The notes below the pieces were generated by a model, which saw only the letters and a list, made by a program, of their open reading frames with translations, did not search any database and was not told where the DNA came from. This document shows, piece after piece, positions 45,633 to 54,034 of a stretch of DNA of 64,000 nucleotides. The translations under genes were made by a program, and so were the position numbers. The DNA is taken from contig NZ_KB849239.1 of the NCBI RefSeq assembly GCF_000368085.1, positions 2,456,170-2,520,169 on the forward strand. The letters are read 5' to 3'. The stretch's first letter is position 1; each line of letters starts with the position of its first letter. Origin of the DNA: Acinetobacter nosocomialis NIPH 2119 (GTDB lineage Bacteria; Pseudomonadota; Gammaproteobacteria; Pseudomonadales; Moraxellaceae).

Positions 45633-46103
45633 TTACTTAGAGCAATAGACCTGCTTAATAATCTTTTCTTCACCTAATTCACATGCCTGTTTTAGATCAG
45701 CTAAAACATTATCAATGTGGCCTTTCATGTGGTTGCGTACAGTTGTATCACTGAATCCAGAAATAATTTCACGGTTACGTTCAGTAGGTTTGTAATCAGC
45801 AGATACTAAACAGAACTCAACCAAAGCAACGCGAACGATTGGCAAGTGATAGATCATGTTCACACCTGCTTGAATAAATTTATCTTGATACTTTGTAAGC
45901 AATAACTTGCTAAATAACTCCACATTCTCAATGTTGTTTGCGCCCAAGTATTTCAAGCGGAATAAATTATCCTGCAAAGGAGTTAATTTTGCATAACTCA
46001 TAGCTATACAAACGTCCGCAGCAGTCAAAGCACCATGACAACCTGAAGGTATAGCTTCATAGTTGGTAGTTTTAGGATTCAATAACCGTAAATATTTTTC
46101 CAT
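45633..46103 (-). CDS. Phage protein with a helix-turn-helix-like C-terminus, candidate late regulator
   Basis: 156 residues. Unrecognised as a whole; residues about 115-145 (REIISGFSDTTVRNHMKGHID) look like a helix-turn-helix such as those of Q-type antiterminators and sigma region 4. It is the last early gene before the terminator at 45490 and the packaging genes, the place normally taken by the late antiterminator. The role is inferred from position and this motif only. Confidence 0.5.
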   Translation of the reverse strand: MEKYLRLLNPKTTNYEAIPSGCHGALTAADVCIAMSYAKLTPLQDNLFRLKYLGANNIENVELFSKLLLTKYQDKFIQAGVNMIYHLPIVRVALVEFCLVSADYKPTERNREIISGFSDTTVRNHMKGHIDNVLADLKQACELGEEKIIKQVYCSK

Positions 46104-46449
46104 TATGCACCTAGTCCATTACACAATGTTAAGGGTGTTAAGAGTGTTGTTAAGGGTATAAAAATATAAAACTCTTAGTTGGTAAGGCTTGTGAAGGGTG
46201 TTAATAGTGTTAAGGGTGTTTTTCTCACGCACGGGAGAGTTTTTGGTAATTAATTCATTAATTAACTTAATTATAAAAATAATTATCACGCGTATGCGCG
46301 CGCGCACAAAACCCTTAACACCCTTAACATTAAGGCTGTAAGCATTGGTATGATTTGATTTGGTGATGTTAAGGGTGCATAAAAATACCCTTAACATGTC
46401 CCTTAACACCCTTAACACGTCATGAAAACAACATTGGGTGATGTCAGTA
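46104..46449. repeat. Iteron-like inverted repeat cluster, candidate replication origin
   Basis: About 346 bases without a credible gene. GTTAAGGGTGTT-like repeats occur at 46128, 46149, 46192, 46209 and 46368 in one orientation. Their complements CCCTTAAC occur at 46312, 46321, 46388, 46399 and 46409. The centre is an AT-rich stretch (46245-46287) flanked by an alternating purine-pyrimidine tract (GCGCGCGCGC around 46297-46306). It directly follows the primase-helicase gene. Arrangement resembles an origin with initiator-binding iterons and an unwinding element. Confidence 0.6.
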
Positions 46450-49137
46450 TTATTGTGCTTGTTGTAAAACATTTGGGACATCTCCATGCACTTTAGCACT
46501 AAACTCATGTATTTGTGAAGTCAACCAATCAACTAACGTTTCATTTGATTGAGGATCATGCTCACGAACAAAAATTATTGTCTTCTGCTTCTCAGGTTTT
46601 ATCACGCTATAGCCTGTTCCTTGCTCTCTATAACGTCCAAGCCTTTTGGTTACGCCAGGAATAGTTGCAATCTGAAAAGAAAACTTATTTTCGGGTAATG
46701 GCTTTTCTGTTGAATGCCTACACCAATTCACATATGCCTTGTATAGATCGGTTGATAAGCAACAACAGAAAGGATAATCAAGCTCACCAGTACTCCACTT
46801 CTGATAAAACAACTTCCAAGAAGGCAAACCATATTGAATAATGTCTCGCTTAGCATCTGTATATGGCGGTTCCGTATGCGTAGTAAAGCCATCTAAGGGT
46901 AGTTGCAAAAGAAAAGTGTAAAACGCATCAATTCCCGTGCCATCGATACACTGAAGCACTTCATGCTTTAGTTCATCATCTAATTTCCCACAGGGTTTAA
47001 CGACAAGAAAGCGTCGATCTTTTTCCTCTAAGGGCAATGGTTGAGTATCATTTGATAAAAACACACAGTTGATATGGTTAGATTGTTCATAACCACTCAT
47101 AAATTTCTTCTCAATACGAATCGTTTCTCCCGTAATCATATGCTTAATCAAGCCCATCATTCCGTACTTAGATTTATTGTTAAAAATTTCTTCAAATATG
47201 CAATAAAGCTTTTGTTCAGCCCAATCTGTATAGATTGACTCAAGCCCGTTTTGACCAAGTGTCACGCAATACTTGCCATAAATTTCTCGCATAACTTTTC
47301 CAAAGAATAATGACTTTCCTGCTCCCTGAATTTCACCATGCATGAGAATTGATGTAGCCATTTTAGAGCCTTGATTTTGCAATGGATAAGCTAACCACTT
47401 TAAAATCCAATCCACTACAACCTTGTCATAATTACATGTGTGATTAAGTAATTTTATGATTGGCTGGCATAGTTCAGTTGCACTCTTAATAGGGATCATC
47501 TGGTCAACATCATTTAGCATTGGTGCTATCGGCAACCCATCAAACATATTAATTTGACCAGGCTTTACGTTCATGGTCGGATTGAATACAAGGTCTTCAA
47601 ACCAAATCATTTTTTTATTTTCTGACTTAATCCAAACTTCATAACCAGAACGAAAGTTATCCTTGATCGTATCGTTGCGGACGGTGCGCCTTCTCTTCAC
47701 ATCCCATGACTCTTTTGTACCTTCGAGCATAATGAATCTTTCACTCATATTCTGCTCAAGTCGGTCCATATCTTTATTTAAGATATTCTTAACAGAGTTG
47801 CTATCAATTAATTTACGCTTAGGGTGATTCGACCATTCAGCAAATAAGCCTTTGCCCAACATATCTTGGAAGGCTGTTTTCTTGATCTGGACCTTCCTAT
47901 GCATATCCCAATATTTAGATTCACCTTCAATCTGGCAAAACCGACCTAGACATGATTCCAGATTAAGGGTGTATACACCTTCCTCCCCCTTGGAACCCCC
48001 ATTTTCTGCCACACAATCAGTTGAAGCAGTTTGATTTGATGAAATATCACGATCTTGACCCTCATTTTTGTGGTCTGTTGGGGAAAGGGGTGCGGGGAAA
48101 GATGCGAAAGAAGCCAAGGCTCTTTCGATCTGTCCCTTGACCGCCTCTAAGCCAAAGTTCACGTGAAGATCATTAAAGTCAGTTAATGCTTGTTGCTGTG
48201 CCATCTCTTGTGATTCATTACTGATACCATCTTCATGCTTGAAGATTGGCACAATAACCATACCGCCTGTCACAGCAACAGCTTCATTTGCCATTTTTCG
48301 GCCAGTATCTTCTTTTGCGCTGTCGTCGTCTGCACAGTAAAGCAAACGTGCATTTGGTTCTATTGACCGAATTGCTTGTCCTACTGGTGGCAAGTTACCT
48401 GCATCAAACGCAACCACGACAGGTAAATTGGTTGCCATGTGTATTGATGCGGCTGTTGCATACCCCTCTGCAATACATATCACAGGATCAGCTAGATCAA
48501 TTGTGCCAATAATATGAAAACAGCCTTTCTTACGTCCACCTGGTAAAAACTTTTTTGAACCGTCAGCTTTAATATATTGAAGGTTCCATAATTCTCGTTT
48601 TTCGTTAAACAATGGCACAATCAAATCGCCATCAAAGTTGACCTGGCAATCAAAAATTTTGACTTGCTTGTCTTTTAAGTATATACAGTTTTTCTCTTCA
48701 CCTTGGTGTGTGTTATTCCATAAACGAAGAGCCTTTTTTGCTGCATTTTTTTGGATTTTTTCCAGCTCTTCCTCATGCATACGTTTACGTAAAGCAGCCT
48801 CTTTTCTCCATCTCTCCCGATCTGCTTCGGTGATTACGGTTTCTTCAGAAATACCAACGATTGCGGCCAATTCTTTAATAATTTCAGGTAAAGCCAAATT
48901 AGTCACACGTCCAATTAAAGCAATACCATCCCCAGCTCCACAGTTATTACAGAAAAAATCACCGAACCCCTGTTTGTCATCGTAATAAAAACGATCTTCA
49001 CCACCACACGAAGGACATGAGGAATGTCTTTTTTTAGGCGGCATGGTAATGCCAAATTGAGGATAAATTGCATCCCATTGATTGAAGGTCTTTTCTTTAA
49101 CAATTTTTAAATCAAGGCCCTTTTTAGGTCTAGCCAT
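46450..49137 (-). CDS. Phage primase-helicase (Zn-ribbon, Toprim, SF3-like helicase)
   Basis: About 895 residues. N-terminal zinc-binding primase domain (SCPSCGGEDRFYYDD, FFCNNCGAGDG), Toprim domain (ICIAEGYATAASIH, LLYCADDDSA), linker, and C-terminal D5/P4-like helicase with Walker A GEIQGAGKSLF, CIFEEIFN and CVFLSNDTQPLPL. It combines priming and unwinding, so the phage should replicate with its own initiator. Start at 49137 (GAGGTG). Overlaps the CII-like gene by eight bases. Confidence 0.9.
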   Translation of the reverse strand: MARPKKGLDLKIVKEKTFNQWDAIYPQFGITMPPKKRHSSCPSCGGEDRFYYDDKQGFGDFFCNNCGAGDGIALIGRVTNLALPEIIKELAAIVGISEETVITEADRERWRKEAALRKRMHEEELEKIQKNAAKKALRLWNNTHQGEEKNCIYLKDKQVKIFDCQVNFDGDLIVPLFNEKRELWNLQYIKADGSKKFLPGGRKKGCFHIIGTIDLADPVICIAEGYATAASIHMATNLPVVVAFDAGNLPPVGQAIRSIEPNARLLYCADDDSAKEDTGRKMANEAVAVTGGMVIVPIFKHEDGISNESQEMAQQQALTDFNDLHVNFGLEAVKGQIERALASFASFPAPLSPTDHKNEGQDRDISSNQTASTDCVAENGGSKGEEGVYTLNLESCLGRFCQIEGESKYWDMHRKVQIKKTAFQDMLGKGLFAEWSNHPKRKLIDSNSVKNILNKDMDRLEQNMSERFIMLEGTKESWDVKRRRTVRNDTIKDNFRSGYEVWIKSENKKMIWFEDLVFNPTMNVKPGQINMFDGLPIAPMLNDVDQMIPIKSATELCQPIIKLLNHTCNYDKVVVDWILKWLAYPLQNQGSKMATSILMHGEIQGAGKSLFFGKVMREIYGKYCVTLGQNGLESIYTDWAEQKLYCIFEEIFNNKSKYGMMGLIKHMITGETIRIEKKFMSGYEQSNHINCVFLSNDTQPLPLEEKDRRFLVVKPCGKLDDELKHEVLQCIDGTGIDAFYTFLLQLPLDGFTTHTEPPYTDAKRDIIQYGLPSWKLFYQKWSTGELDYPFCCCLSTDLYKAYVNWCRHSTEKPLPENKFSFQIATIPGVTKRLGRYREQGTGYSVIKPEKQKTIIFVREHDPQSNETLVDWLTSQIHEFSAKVHGDVPNVLQQAQ

Positions 49138-49630
49138 GTTCACCTCGATAATGTTCTTCCGCCATAGCTAGAATCGTTGAAACAACACGAATAAGTTCAA
49201 ATGCATCTTTACGAATTACCGCTAACTCATCTTCACTAATGCAACCATCGCCAATGGCTTTAGCTACGGATTGAGATAAGTCACCCTGCTCTTGAGCCAA
49301 TTTTCCTATTTTCATAACAAAATCAGTGGTATTTAAATTTTCGGTTTTAGGTAGCTCAAACCAAGCCGCATTTCCATGAATTGCACAAACACTATCCATA
49401 ATTCGGCTATCTTTTGTTTCATCCAAAATAGCTTCAAAATGGTAAATATTTGCTTTATGTGTAGGAGTCGTTGGATTGATGGAACTACGGAACGTATTGA
49501 TATTCCATCCGTTCTTTTCTGCAATTTGCGCCATTAGGTATTCATCACCTGGACGATAAACAGCAGCCTTTAAAGCCTGCTCTAATGACATTACCGTTTT
49601 TTCACGACGTTCGATTAAAGATAAAACCAT
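49130..49630 (-). CDS. Phage regulatory protein, CII/CP76 family
   Basis: 166 residues from the ATG at 49630 (GGAG nine bases upstream). IAEKNGWNINTFRSSINPTTPTHK (core GWNINTFRSSINPTTPTHK) and FEAILDETKDSRIMDSVC match the Phage_CP76 regulatory family. Sits between Cro and the primase-helicase, the CII position, so it may set the lysis-lysogeny decision. The exact activity in Acinetobacter phages is not established. Confidence 0.82.
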   Translation of the reverse strand: MVLSLIERREKTVMSLEQALKAAVYRPGDEYLMAQIAEKNGWNINTFRSSINPTTPTHKANIYHFEAILDETKDSRIMDSVCAIHGNAAWFELPKTENLNTTDFVMKIGKLAQEQGDLSQSVAKAIGDGCISEDELAVIRKDAFELIRVVSTILAMAEEHYRGEHG

Positions 49631-49659
49631 GTTAAAAATCTCCGATTTCATTCATTTTT

Positions 49660-49872
49660 TTAATTATTTACATGCACTAAATTCTGCTTGCTCTTTTGGA
49701 GGCGTTTAGGAACTCGGCCAGCCGCTAACTCTCTGATTTCATATTCACGATAATCAGGGATGTCTTCCTCATCACCCCATTGAGCTATTGCAGAAGTGGT
49801 CAATTCGAGTTTTTCTGCTAATTGATAAAGTTTTTTGCAATTAAGTAGCTCTAGAGCTTCTGTACGGGTCAT
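49660..49872 (-). CDS. Cro-like repressor
   Basis: 70 residues with an HTH (LYQLAEKLELTTSAIAQW) and PDYREYEIREL, typical of Cro-like proteins. Divergent from the cI gene across a 103-base operator region. First gene of the leftward early operon. Confidence 0.85.
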   Translation of the reverse strand: MTRTEALELLNCKKLYQLAEKLELTTSAIAQWGDEEDIPDYREYEIRELAAGRVPKRLQKSKQNLVHVNN

Positions 49873-49887
49873 ACTGTCACCAAAAAA

Positions 49888-49954
49888 TCTAAGTAAACTT
49901 AGAATTTATTAGACACAAGTTAACTTCGATAGTCAATAGCTAAGATAACTTAGA
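49888..49954. promoter_or_regulatory. CI/Cro operators between cro and cI
   Basis: TCTAAGTAAACTTAGA (49888-49903; half-sites TCTAAGT/ACTTAGA about an AA centre) and the related GCTAAGATAACTTAGA (49939-49954, 13 of 16). They straddle the probable promoters of cro and cI. Confidence 0.75.
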
Positions 49955-49975
49955 TAATCATTGTAGGATTTAGAA

Positions 49976-50617
49976 ATGGAAACCATTGGTTTACGTATAC
50001 AAAAACTTAGGAAAGAAAAAAAATTATCCAAAGTAAAACTTGGCGATCTAGTTGGAGTATCTGATGTAACAGTCGGTTTTTGGGAAAAAGACGTAAATGA
50101 GCCTAAATACGAAAATTTAGAGGCTTTGTGTCAGGTCCTTGATACTACAATTGATTATTTAAAATATGGTGTTAATAATAATGAGCAATCTGTTAAAGAC
50201 TTTAGACCAATTACAAGGATGCTGCCTGTGCTCGATTATGTTCAAGCTGGAAACTGGACCAATGTAAGATCAATTCAACCACATGAAATTGAACTATGGT
50301 TACCTGCTCCACCAGAAGCAGGAAGAAACAGTTTTTATATGATTGTTCAGGGCACAAGCAACACCCCACACTTCAAAGATGGGGATTTAATCTGTATTGA
50401 TCCAGATATTCCACTTGAATACGTTCAAACAGGTGAAATGATTGTTGCAATGTGTGATGATCAAGCAACATTCAAAGCTCTTGTTAGAGAGAATAAAAAC
50501 ATGTACTTACAAGCTTTAAATGGGAATTTCCATCCGAACATTATCCCTCTTAAAGAAAATTGTATTTATAAAGGTAAATATGTGGGTAAATTTGAACCTC
50601 CAAAAAAATTCTTATAA
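49976..50617 (+). CDS. CI-like repressor, XRE plus S24 peptidase
   Basis: 213 residues. N-terminal HTH (KVKLGDLVGVSDVTVGFWEK). LexA/CI-type self-cleavage machinery: Ala-Gly cleavage site in DYVQAGNW (about residue 87), catalytic Ser in VQGTSNTPHFKDGDLI and catalytic Lys in ATFKALVRE. So it should be inactivated through RecA after DNA damage. AGGA lies seven bases before the ATG. Confidence 0.93.
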   Translation: METIGLRIQKLRKEKKLSKVKLGDLVGVSDVTVGFWEKDVNEPKYENLEALCQVLDTTIDYLKYGVNNNEQSVKDFRPITRMLPVLDYVQAGNWTNVRSIQPHEIELWLPAPPEAGRNSFYMIVQGTSNTPHFKDGDLICIDPDIPLEYVQTGEMIVAMCDDQATFKALVRENKNMYLQALNGNFHPNIIPLKENCIYKGKYVGKFEPPKKFL

Positions 50618-50637
50618 ATCAATAATAAAAAAAATAA

Positions 50638-50713
50638 TCTAAGTAAACTTAGAAATATTGATTGACTAAAAATCTAAGCTAGATTAGTTTTAATACATCT
50701 AATCTAACTTAGG
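50638..50713. promoter_or_regulatory. Operators upstream of the rightward early operon
   Basis: An exact copy of TCTAAGTAAACTTAGA (50638-50653) and related sites at 50673-50688 and 50698-50713. They lie between cI and the gene at 50722, so CI probably shuts off this operon as well; operators on both sides of cI parallel OL/OR of lambda. Confidence 0.75.
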
Positions 50714-50721
50714 ATTTAGTC

Positions 50722-51027
50722 ATGAAAAAACATAACCCTGCTAAAACCCAATTCGACATCCTTGTTGATGCTCGACTATTTGCCCCTGATTTTGCCCAAC
50801 CAAAGCGTGATTTTGATTTCTATCGTGAAAGATCGATTGATCAAATCAAATGCGCTATCTCCAACATTTCAAAAGCTTCTAACGGCAATGAACTCGTTAT
50901 TGCGATTGCCCAGGCAAATGCCTTCATTGATTCAGCTTATAACCTTGAATTTATTAACCTTGTTGAAAAGGTTAAATGGACTGAAGAACTAAGTTCTGCT
51001 TTTCACGGTTCGGTTTTGGAGGCTTGA
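50722..51027 (+). CDS. Hypothetical early protein, 101 aa
   Basis: First gene of the rightward early operon, just after three CI-type operators. Mostly helical, with FDFYRERSIDQIKCAISNIS. AGGA lies seven bases before the ATG. Not recognised. Its position corresponds to early accessory or anti-host genes. Confidence 0.75.
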   Translation: MKKHNPAKTQFDILVDARLFAPDFAQPKRDFDFYRERSIDQIKCAISNISKASNGNELVIAIAQANAFIDSAYNLEFINLVEKVKWTEELSSAFHGSVLEA

Positions 51028-51030
51028 TCA

Positions 51031-51318
51031 ATGGTCCAAAACTCACCACAAGTTCAGCAAGAAATCATGAAATTGGCTGGTAGCTGCTTTCAGCTTTCTA
51101 AGCCTGGACTACAGATCAATTTCAAACTTTATAACCACACTGAAGAAGTTCGTATTTACGTTTACTTCGGTGGTTATCAGCACGCCAAAAAAGATTGGGA
51201 AAATCGCACCGTAGCTATTGTTGTGCCTTTCGGTAAATCAGTAAGCCAATTGGTTGCACGTTTACAAGATGCACAACGCCAACTTATCCAGGCTATTCAT
51301 GGGGGCAGAACAGTATGA
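51031..51318 (+). CDS. Hypothetical early protein, 95 aa
   Basis: GGAGG ribosome-binding site. Mixed fold with LQINFKLYNHTEEVRIYVYFGGY and a basic C-terminal helix LVARLQDAQRQLIQAI. Overlaps the next gene by four bases. Not recognised. Confidence 0.75.
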   Translation: MVQNSPQVQQEIMKLAGSCFQLSKPGLQINFKLYNHTEEVRIYVYFGGYQHAKKDWENRTVAIVVPFGKSVSQLVARLQDAQRQLIQAIHGGRTV

Positions 51319-51515
51319 ATTGGTCCGATGCGTATTTAAAAGTTCGCCAGGTAATTACCGACAAACACGGTGTAAAACGTCCCGCTCAAACAATCAATGG
51401 CACGCTCGATTGCCCGATCTGTAATGAAGGTGAAGTGATTTATTCAATCAGCTCACACAACGGTCATATCTCTGGTCAATGTGACACATCAAATTGCGTC
51501 AACTGGAGAGAATGA
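51315..51515 (+). CDS. Small zinc-ribbon-like early protein, 66 aa
   Basis: Two cysteine pairs, LDCPICNEGE and GQCDTSNCVNW, separated by about 20 residues: a probable zinc ribbon. Such small proteins in phages often bind DNA or host polymerase. GGGGG upstream; ATGA overlap with the previous gene. Confidence 0.75.
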   Translation: MNWSDAYLKVRQVITDKHGVKRPAQTINGTLDCPICNEGEVIYSISSHNGHISGQCDTSNCVNWRE

Positions 51516-51516
51516 A

Positions 51517-51597
51517 ATGGAAAAGCTAGCTGGTTTTTCAATAATTGGCCTGTTATTGGCGGGCTATCTCTTAGTTAGTTGCTTGGAGAAAATCTAA
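51517..51597 (+). CDS. 26-residue membrane microprotein
   Basis: ATG at 51517 behind GGAGAG, one base after the previous stop, ending in TAATG shared with the next gene. Reads MEKLAGFSIIGLLLAGYLLV then SCLEKI: a single hydrophobic helix. Tight coupling on both sides and a strong ribosome-binding site argue that it is translated. Function unknown. Confidence 0.6.
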   Translation: MEKLAGFSIIGLLLAGYLLVSCLEKI

Positions 51598-51857
51598 TGT
51601 TATTTGTTAAAGATAACCTTAAACATCAGCACTTTATTAACCTTGATTTAGTCACAAATGTAATTGTGACTGATCTTGAAGACGGTTCACAACGTTTTTC
51701 TTTTCATTATACCGGGCATATTGCAACGCAATTAATTGTGGCCGATCCAGAAGCACAAGAGGATTTGTTGCTATCCCTTAGTCTGCACAATAAGCCTGGT
51801 TATGAAGATGCAATTGTCCCTGCTGAAGTATGGCGAAAAACTAAGGAGGACCTATGA
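51597..51857 (+). CDS. Hypothetical early protein, 86 aa
   Basis: From the ATG at 51597 with GGAG eight bases upstream. FINLDLVTNVIVTDLEDGSQRF suggests a small beta-sandwich. C-terminus acidic. Overlaps the PrtN-like gene by four bases. Not recognised. Confidence 0.72.
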   Translation: MLFVKDNLKHQHFINLDLVTNVIVTDLEDGSQRFSFHYTGHIATQLIVADPEAQEDLLLSLSLHNKPGYEDAIVPAEVWRKTKEDL

Positions 51858-52141
51858 CAACTCCAGACAAACCGTTTCTTGCTAATAGTCTATTTTTGCT
51901 TGTAGCTCGTTATCAGTCACCAGTAGTTCCATTGGAAACGATTATTAAGGACTATTTCAATCACATGCAAATTGCTGAAGCTAGACGACGTGCGAACAGT
52001 CAACAGTTACCGTTTCCTGCATTTCGTAGCGAACCGGATAACAAAAAATCAACTTGGATGGTGAACCTTGCAGATTTGGCAGTTTATTTAGATAAGCAAA
52101 GCCAAATTGCCCTAAAAGATCACCAGGCTATGCATGCATAG
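51854..52141 (+). CDS. PrtN-like (pyocin activator family) protein
   Basis: 95 residues. LFLLVARYQSPVVPLETIIKDYF, AEARRRANSQQLPFPAFRS and TWMVNLADLAVYLDKQ follow the pyocin-activator PrtN pattern. PrtN activates pyocin genes in Pseudomonas after SOS; short PrtN-like proteins are also common in prophages, where targets are unknown. Excellent AAGGAGG site. Confidence 0.75.
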   Translation: MTTPDKPFLANSLFLLVARYQSPVVPLETIIKDYFNHMQIAEARRRANSQQLPFPAFRSEPDNKKSTWMVNLADLAVYLDKQSQIALKDHQAMHA

Positions 52142-52150
52142 GTGTTCATT

Positions 52151-52861
52151 ATGTTTGATGAAACTATCCGCCCAAATTTATATGTAAAGCCAAACCTAAA
52201 TGAAGCAGTTGAACAGTGGTTAAAAATTAAAGGAAACATAATCACATTGCTTGAGCCAGGCTTTACTAATTTTCCAGATGGAAATATTCCTAAAGAACGT
52301 GTCCAGGTAAAACCACTGGACATTGAAAAATATAACGCTGAAAAGGTAACCAAAAAAGCTCCAGTTAAGGCTAAAAAGCCGAAGCTGGAGAAGGTGGCCA
52401 ACAAGACAAAAGTTAATAAATCAATTGGTAGACCTAAGAAACCAACCAAGCTTTATATTTTTACTGAAGCTGAAATGAACCGAATCTGTAATCGTGAAAC
52501 TTATGAGAATGCACGAAAGCTTGGCCTTACCGAATTTCAAGCAATTTGCAGTAAACACGGTTTAACTGATTACTACTTTGATAACAACAATGCACGTTGC
52601 AAGAAGTGTCGATATAGATCACTTACCGATGCAGAAGTTCAGGCAAATAATAAGCGTGTTCAATTGAATTTCGAACTTATGACTTTAGCCATTGAACAAA
52701 ACCAAAAACATTTTACTGGCATGTGTAACAGTCATGGTGAAACTAAATTCATGATTATGAAAAGCCCAAAAACATTAACTGGCTTTAATTACAAATGCGT
52801 CACCTGCCAAAACAATGCCAGTTACCGCTATAAAGCGAAAAAGAAAGGAACAAAGAGATGA
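52151..52861 (+). CDS. Basic protein with paired cysteine motifs
   Basis: 236 residues from the ATG at 52151. N-terminal third acidic to neutral, a Lys-rich linker (about residues 70-100, KKAPVKAKKPKLEKV) and a C-terminal half with NNARCKKCRYRSL and YKCVTCQNNASYRYKAKKKG, each a CxxC, plus ICSKHG and MCNSHG. Possible two-module zinc-binding protein acting on nucleic acid. Family not recognised. Confidence 0.7.
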   Translation: MFDETIRPNLYVKPNLNEAVEQWLKIKGNIITLLEPGFTNFPDGNIPKERVQVKPLDIEKYNAEKVTKKAPVKAKKPKLEKVANKTKVNKSIGRPKKPTKLYIFTEAEMNRICNRETYENARKLGLTEFQAICSKHGLTDYYFDNNNARCKKCRYRSLTDAEVQANNKRVQLNFELMTLAIEQNQKHFTGMCNSHGETKFMIMKSPKTLTGFNYKCVTCQNNASYRYKAKKKGTKR

Positions 52862-53436
52862 AGGCATACAAATTTATCCAAAACTTTTCCTTTGAGAAGA
52901 CCAAAGAAATTGTTGAAAACGCGCCAGACCAAGCATTAAAAGTTGTTTATCGAAATGAATATCTCTGTATTTATTACAAAAAAAGCAAAAATGGCAATGT
53001 GATGTCATACAACGAATATCTCAAAAAGTTTACTTATCAAAGAACATCAAATCGGGTATGGGATGCACCCGAAATGTCAGACCTTTTAGAGCTAAAACAA
53101 TTTGTAGAATCAATAGTAATCATCACAAAACTTGGTGGAATTTCAGAAGCCAAAGAAGACCTTTTAATCTGTAACCTTTCGGATTGCGGGGAAACAGTTT
53201 ATTTAAAAGAGTCTGGTGAAATATTTAGATGCTCTACTGAAAGACTTAAACAAGCTATATCAGATTATGAAGATGTTTATATAAATGATGTTAAGCATCA
53301 AATTCAATATGGTCTTCCTGTTTTGTCAAATAGCAAAGCTGGATGCGTATTTTTCCCATATACCAGCATGACAATAGGAATTGATTTAGCTGAAGGTCCA
53401 GATTGGTCTACCTCAATTCCAGGAGATAATTCATGA
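52858..53436 (+). CDS. Hypothetical early protein, 192 aa
   Basis: AGGA ribosome-binding site, start overlaps previous stop by four bases. Contains LLICNLSDCGETVYLKESGE and CVFFPYTSMTIGIDLAEGPDW. No membrane segment. Not recognised. Confidence 0.7.
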   Translation: MKAYKFIQNFSFEKTKEIVENAPDQALKVVYRNEYLCIYYKKSKNGNVMSYNEYLKKFTYQRTSNRVWDAPEMSDLLELKQFVESIVIITKLGGISEAKEDLLICNLSDCGETVYLKESGEIFRCSTERLKQAISDYEDVYINDVKHQIQYGLPVLSNSKAGCVFFPYTSMTIGIDLAEGPDWSTSIPGDNS

Positions 53437-53735
53437 GCAGATTACAGGTAGGTGGTTTAGCTATGATTATCAGTGACATTGTTTGTCATGAGAATGATGG
53501 CAAACTTGTGAAAATCATTGCATATCATGAAAGTGTTGAATGTAGAGACCCAACAGGTACTCATATCGCTCATGGGATATGGGAAGTTGCTTGTGACAGC
53601 GGAATTATAATCTGGGATGGTAGCGTTAAATATTATGGTGATGTTGGTTACGAAGGAAAGTATTTACTACCTTTAGGAGATGATGAAGGTATTGAGCTTT
53701 ATAACTTAAAAGAAGAACTTAAAGAGGCTTATTAA
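53433..53735 (+). CDS. Hypothetical early protein, 100 aa
   Basis: GGAG seven bases upstream. VGGLAMIISDIVCHENDGKLVKI resembles a small KOW/SH3-like barrel start, followed by IWEVACDSG; acidic C-terminal helix (NLKEELKEAY). Proteins of this look occur in other phages, without known function. Confidence 0.7.
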   Translation: MSRLQVGGLAMIISDIVCHENDGKLVKIIAYHESVECRDPTGTHIAHGIWEVACDSGIIIWDGSVKYYGDVGYEGKYLLPLGDDEGIELYNLKEELKEAY

Positions 53736-53737
53736 AA

Positions 53738-54034
53738 ATGTATATGACAGAAGAAGATGTACTGAACGCAATCGCTGGTGGTGATGTCGATGCTAATGAT
53801 TGTTTAAACCAAGCTAACCCAAACTTTGAGAAGCGATTCAAAAGACTAACCAAAGGTCTTGAAAAACTTATGAAAGACATTCGCAAAAGCTTCCCTGATG
53901 CAGAGTATTACAGTGCGAACGATGGTCTAGTTTTAATGCTTGGGAACTCTCATGGCTCAAGTGGTCGCCCTCAACGGGAGTTAGAGGCTGCTGATGGCGG
54001 TTTAGGCACCATGCTAAGCGGGGGTGACTTCTAA
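53738..54034 (+). CDS. Hypothetical early protein, 98 aa
   Basis: N-terminal acidic helix (MTEEDVLNAIAGGDVDAND), central basic helix KRFKRLTKGLEKLMKDIRKSF, and a C-terminal Gly-rich tail (GGLGTMLSGGDF). Stop overlaps the next start (TAATG). Not recognised. Confidence 0.68.
   Translation: MYMTEEDVLNAIAGGDVDANDCLNQANPNFEKRFKRLTKGLEKLMKDIRKSFPDAEYYSANDGLVLMLGNSHGSSGRPQRELEAADGGLGTMLSGGDF

Noticed and set aside
46119..46508. 129-residue open frame over the iteron region
   Set aside because: Its sequence is made of translated repeats (NTLNTLN and similar), it overlaps the primase 3' end, and has no good ribosome-binding site.
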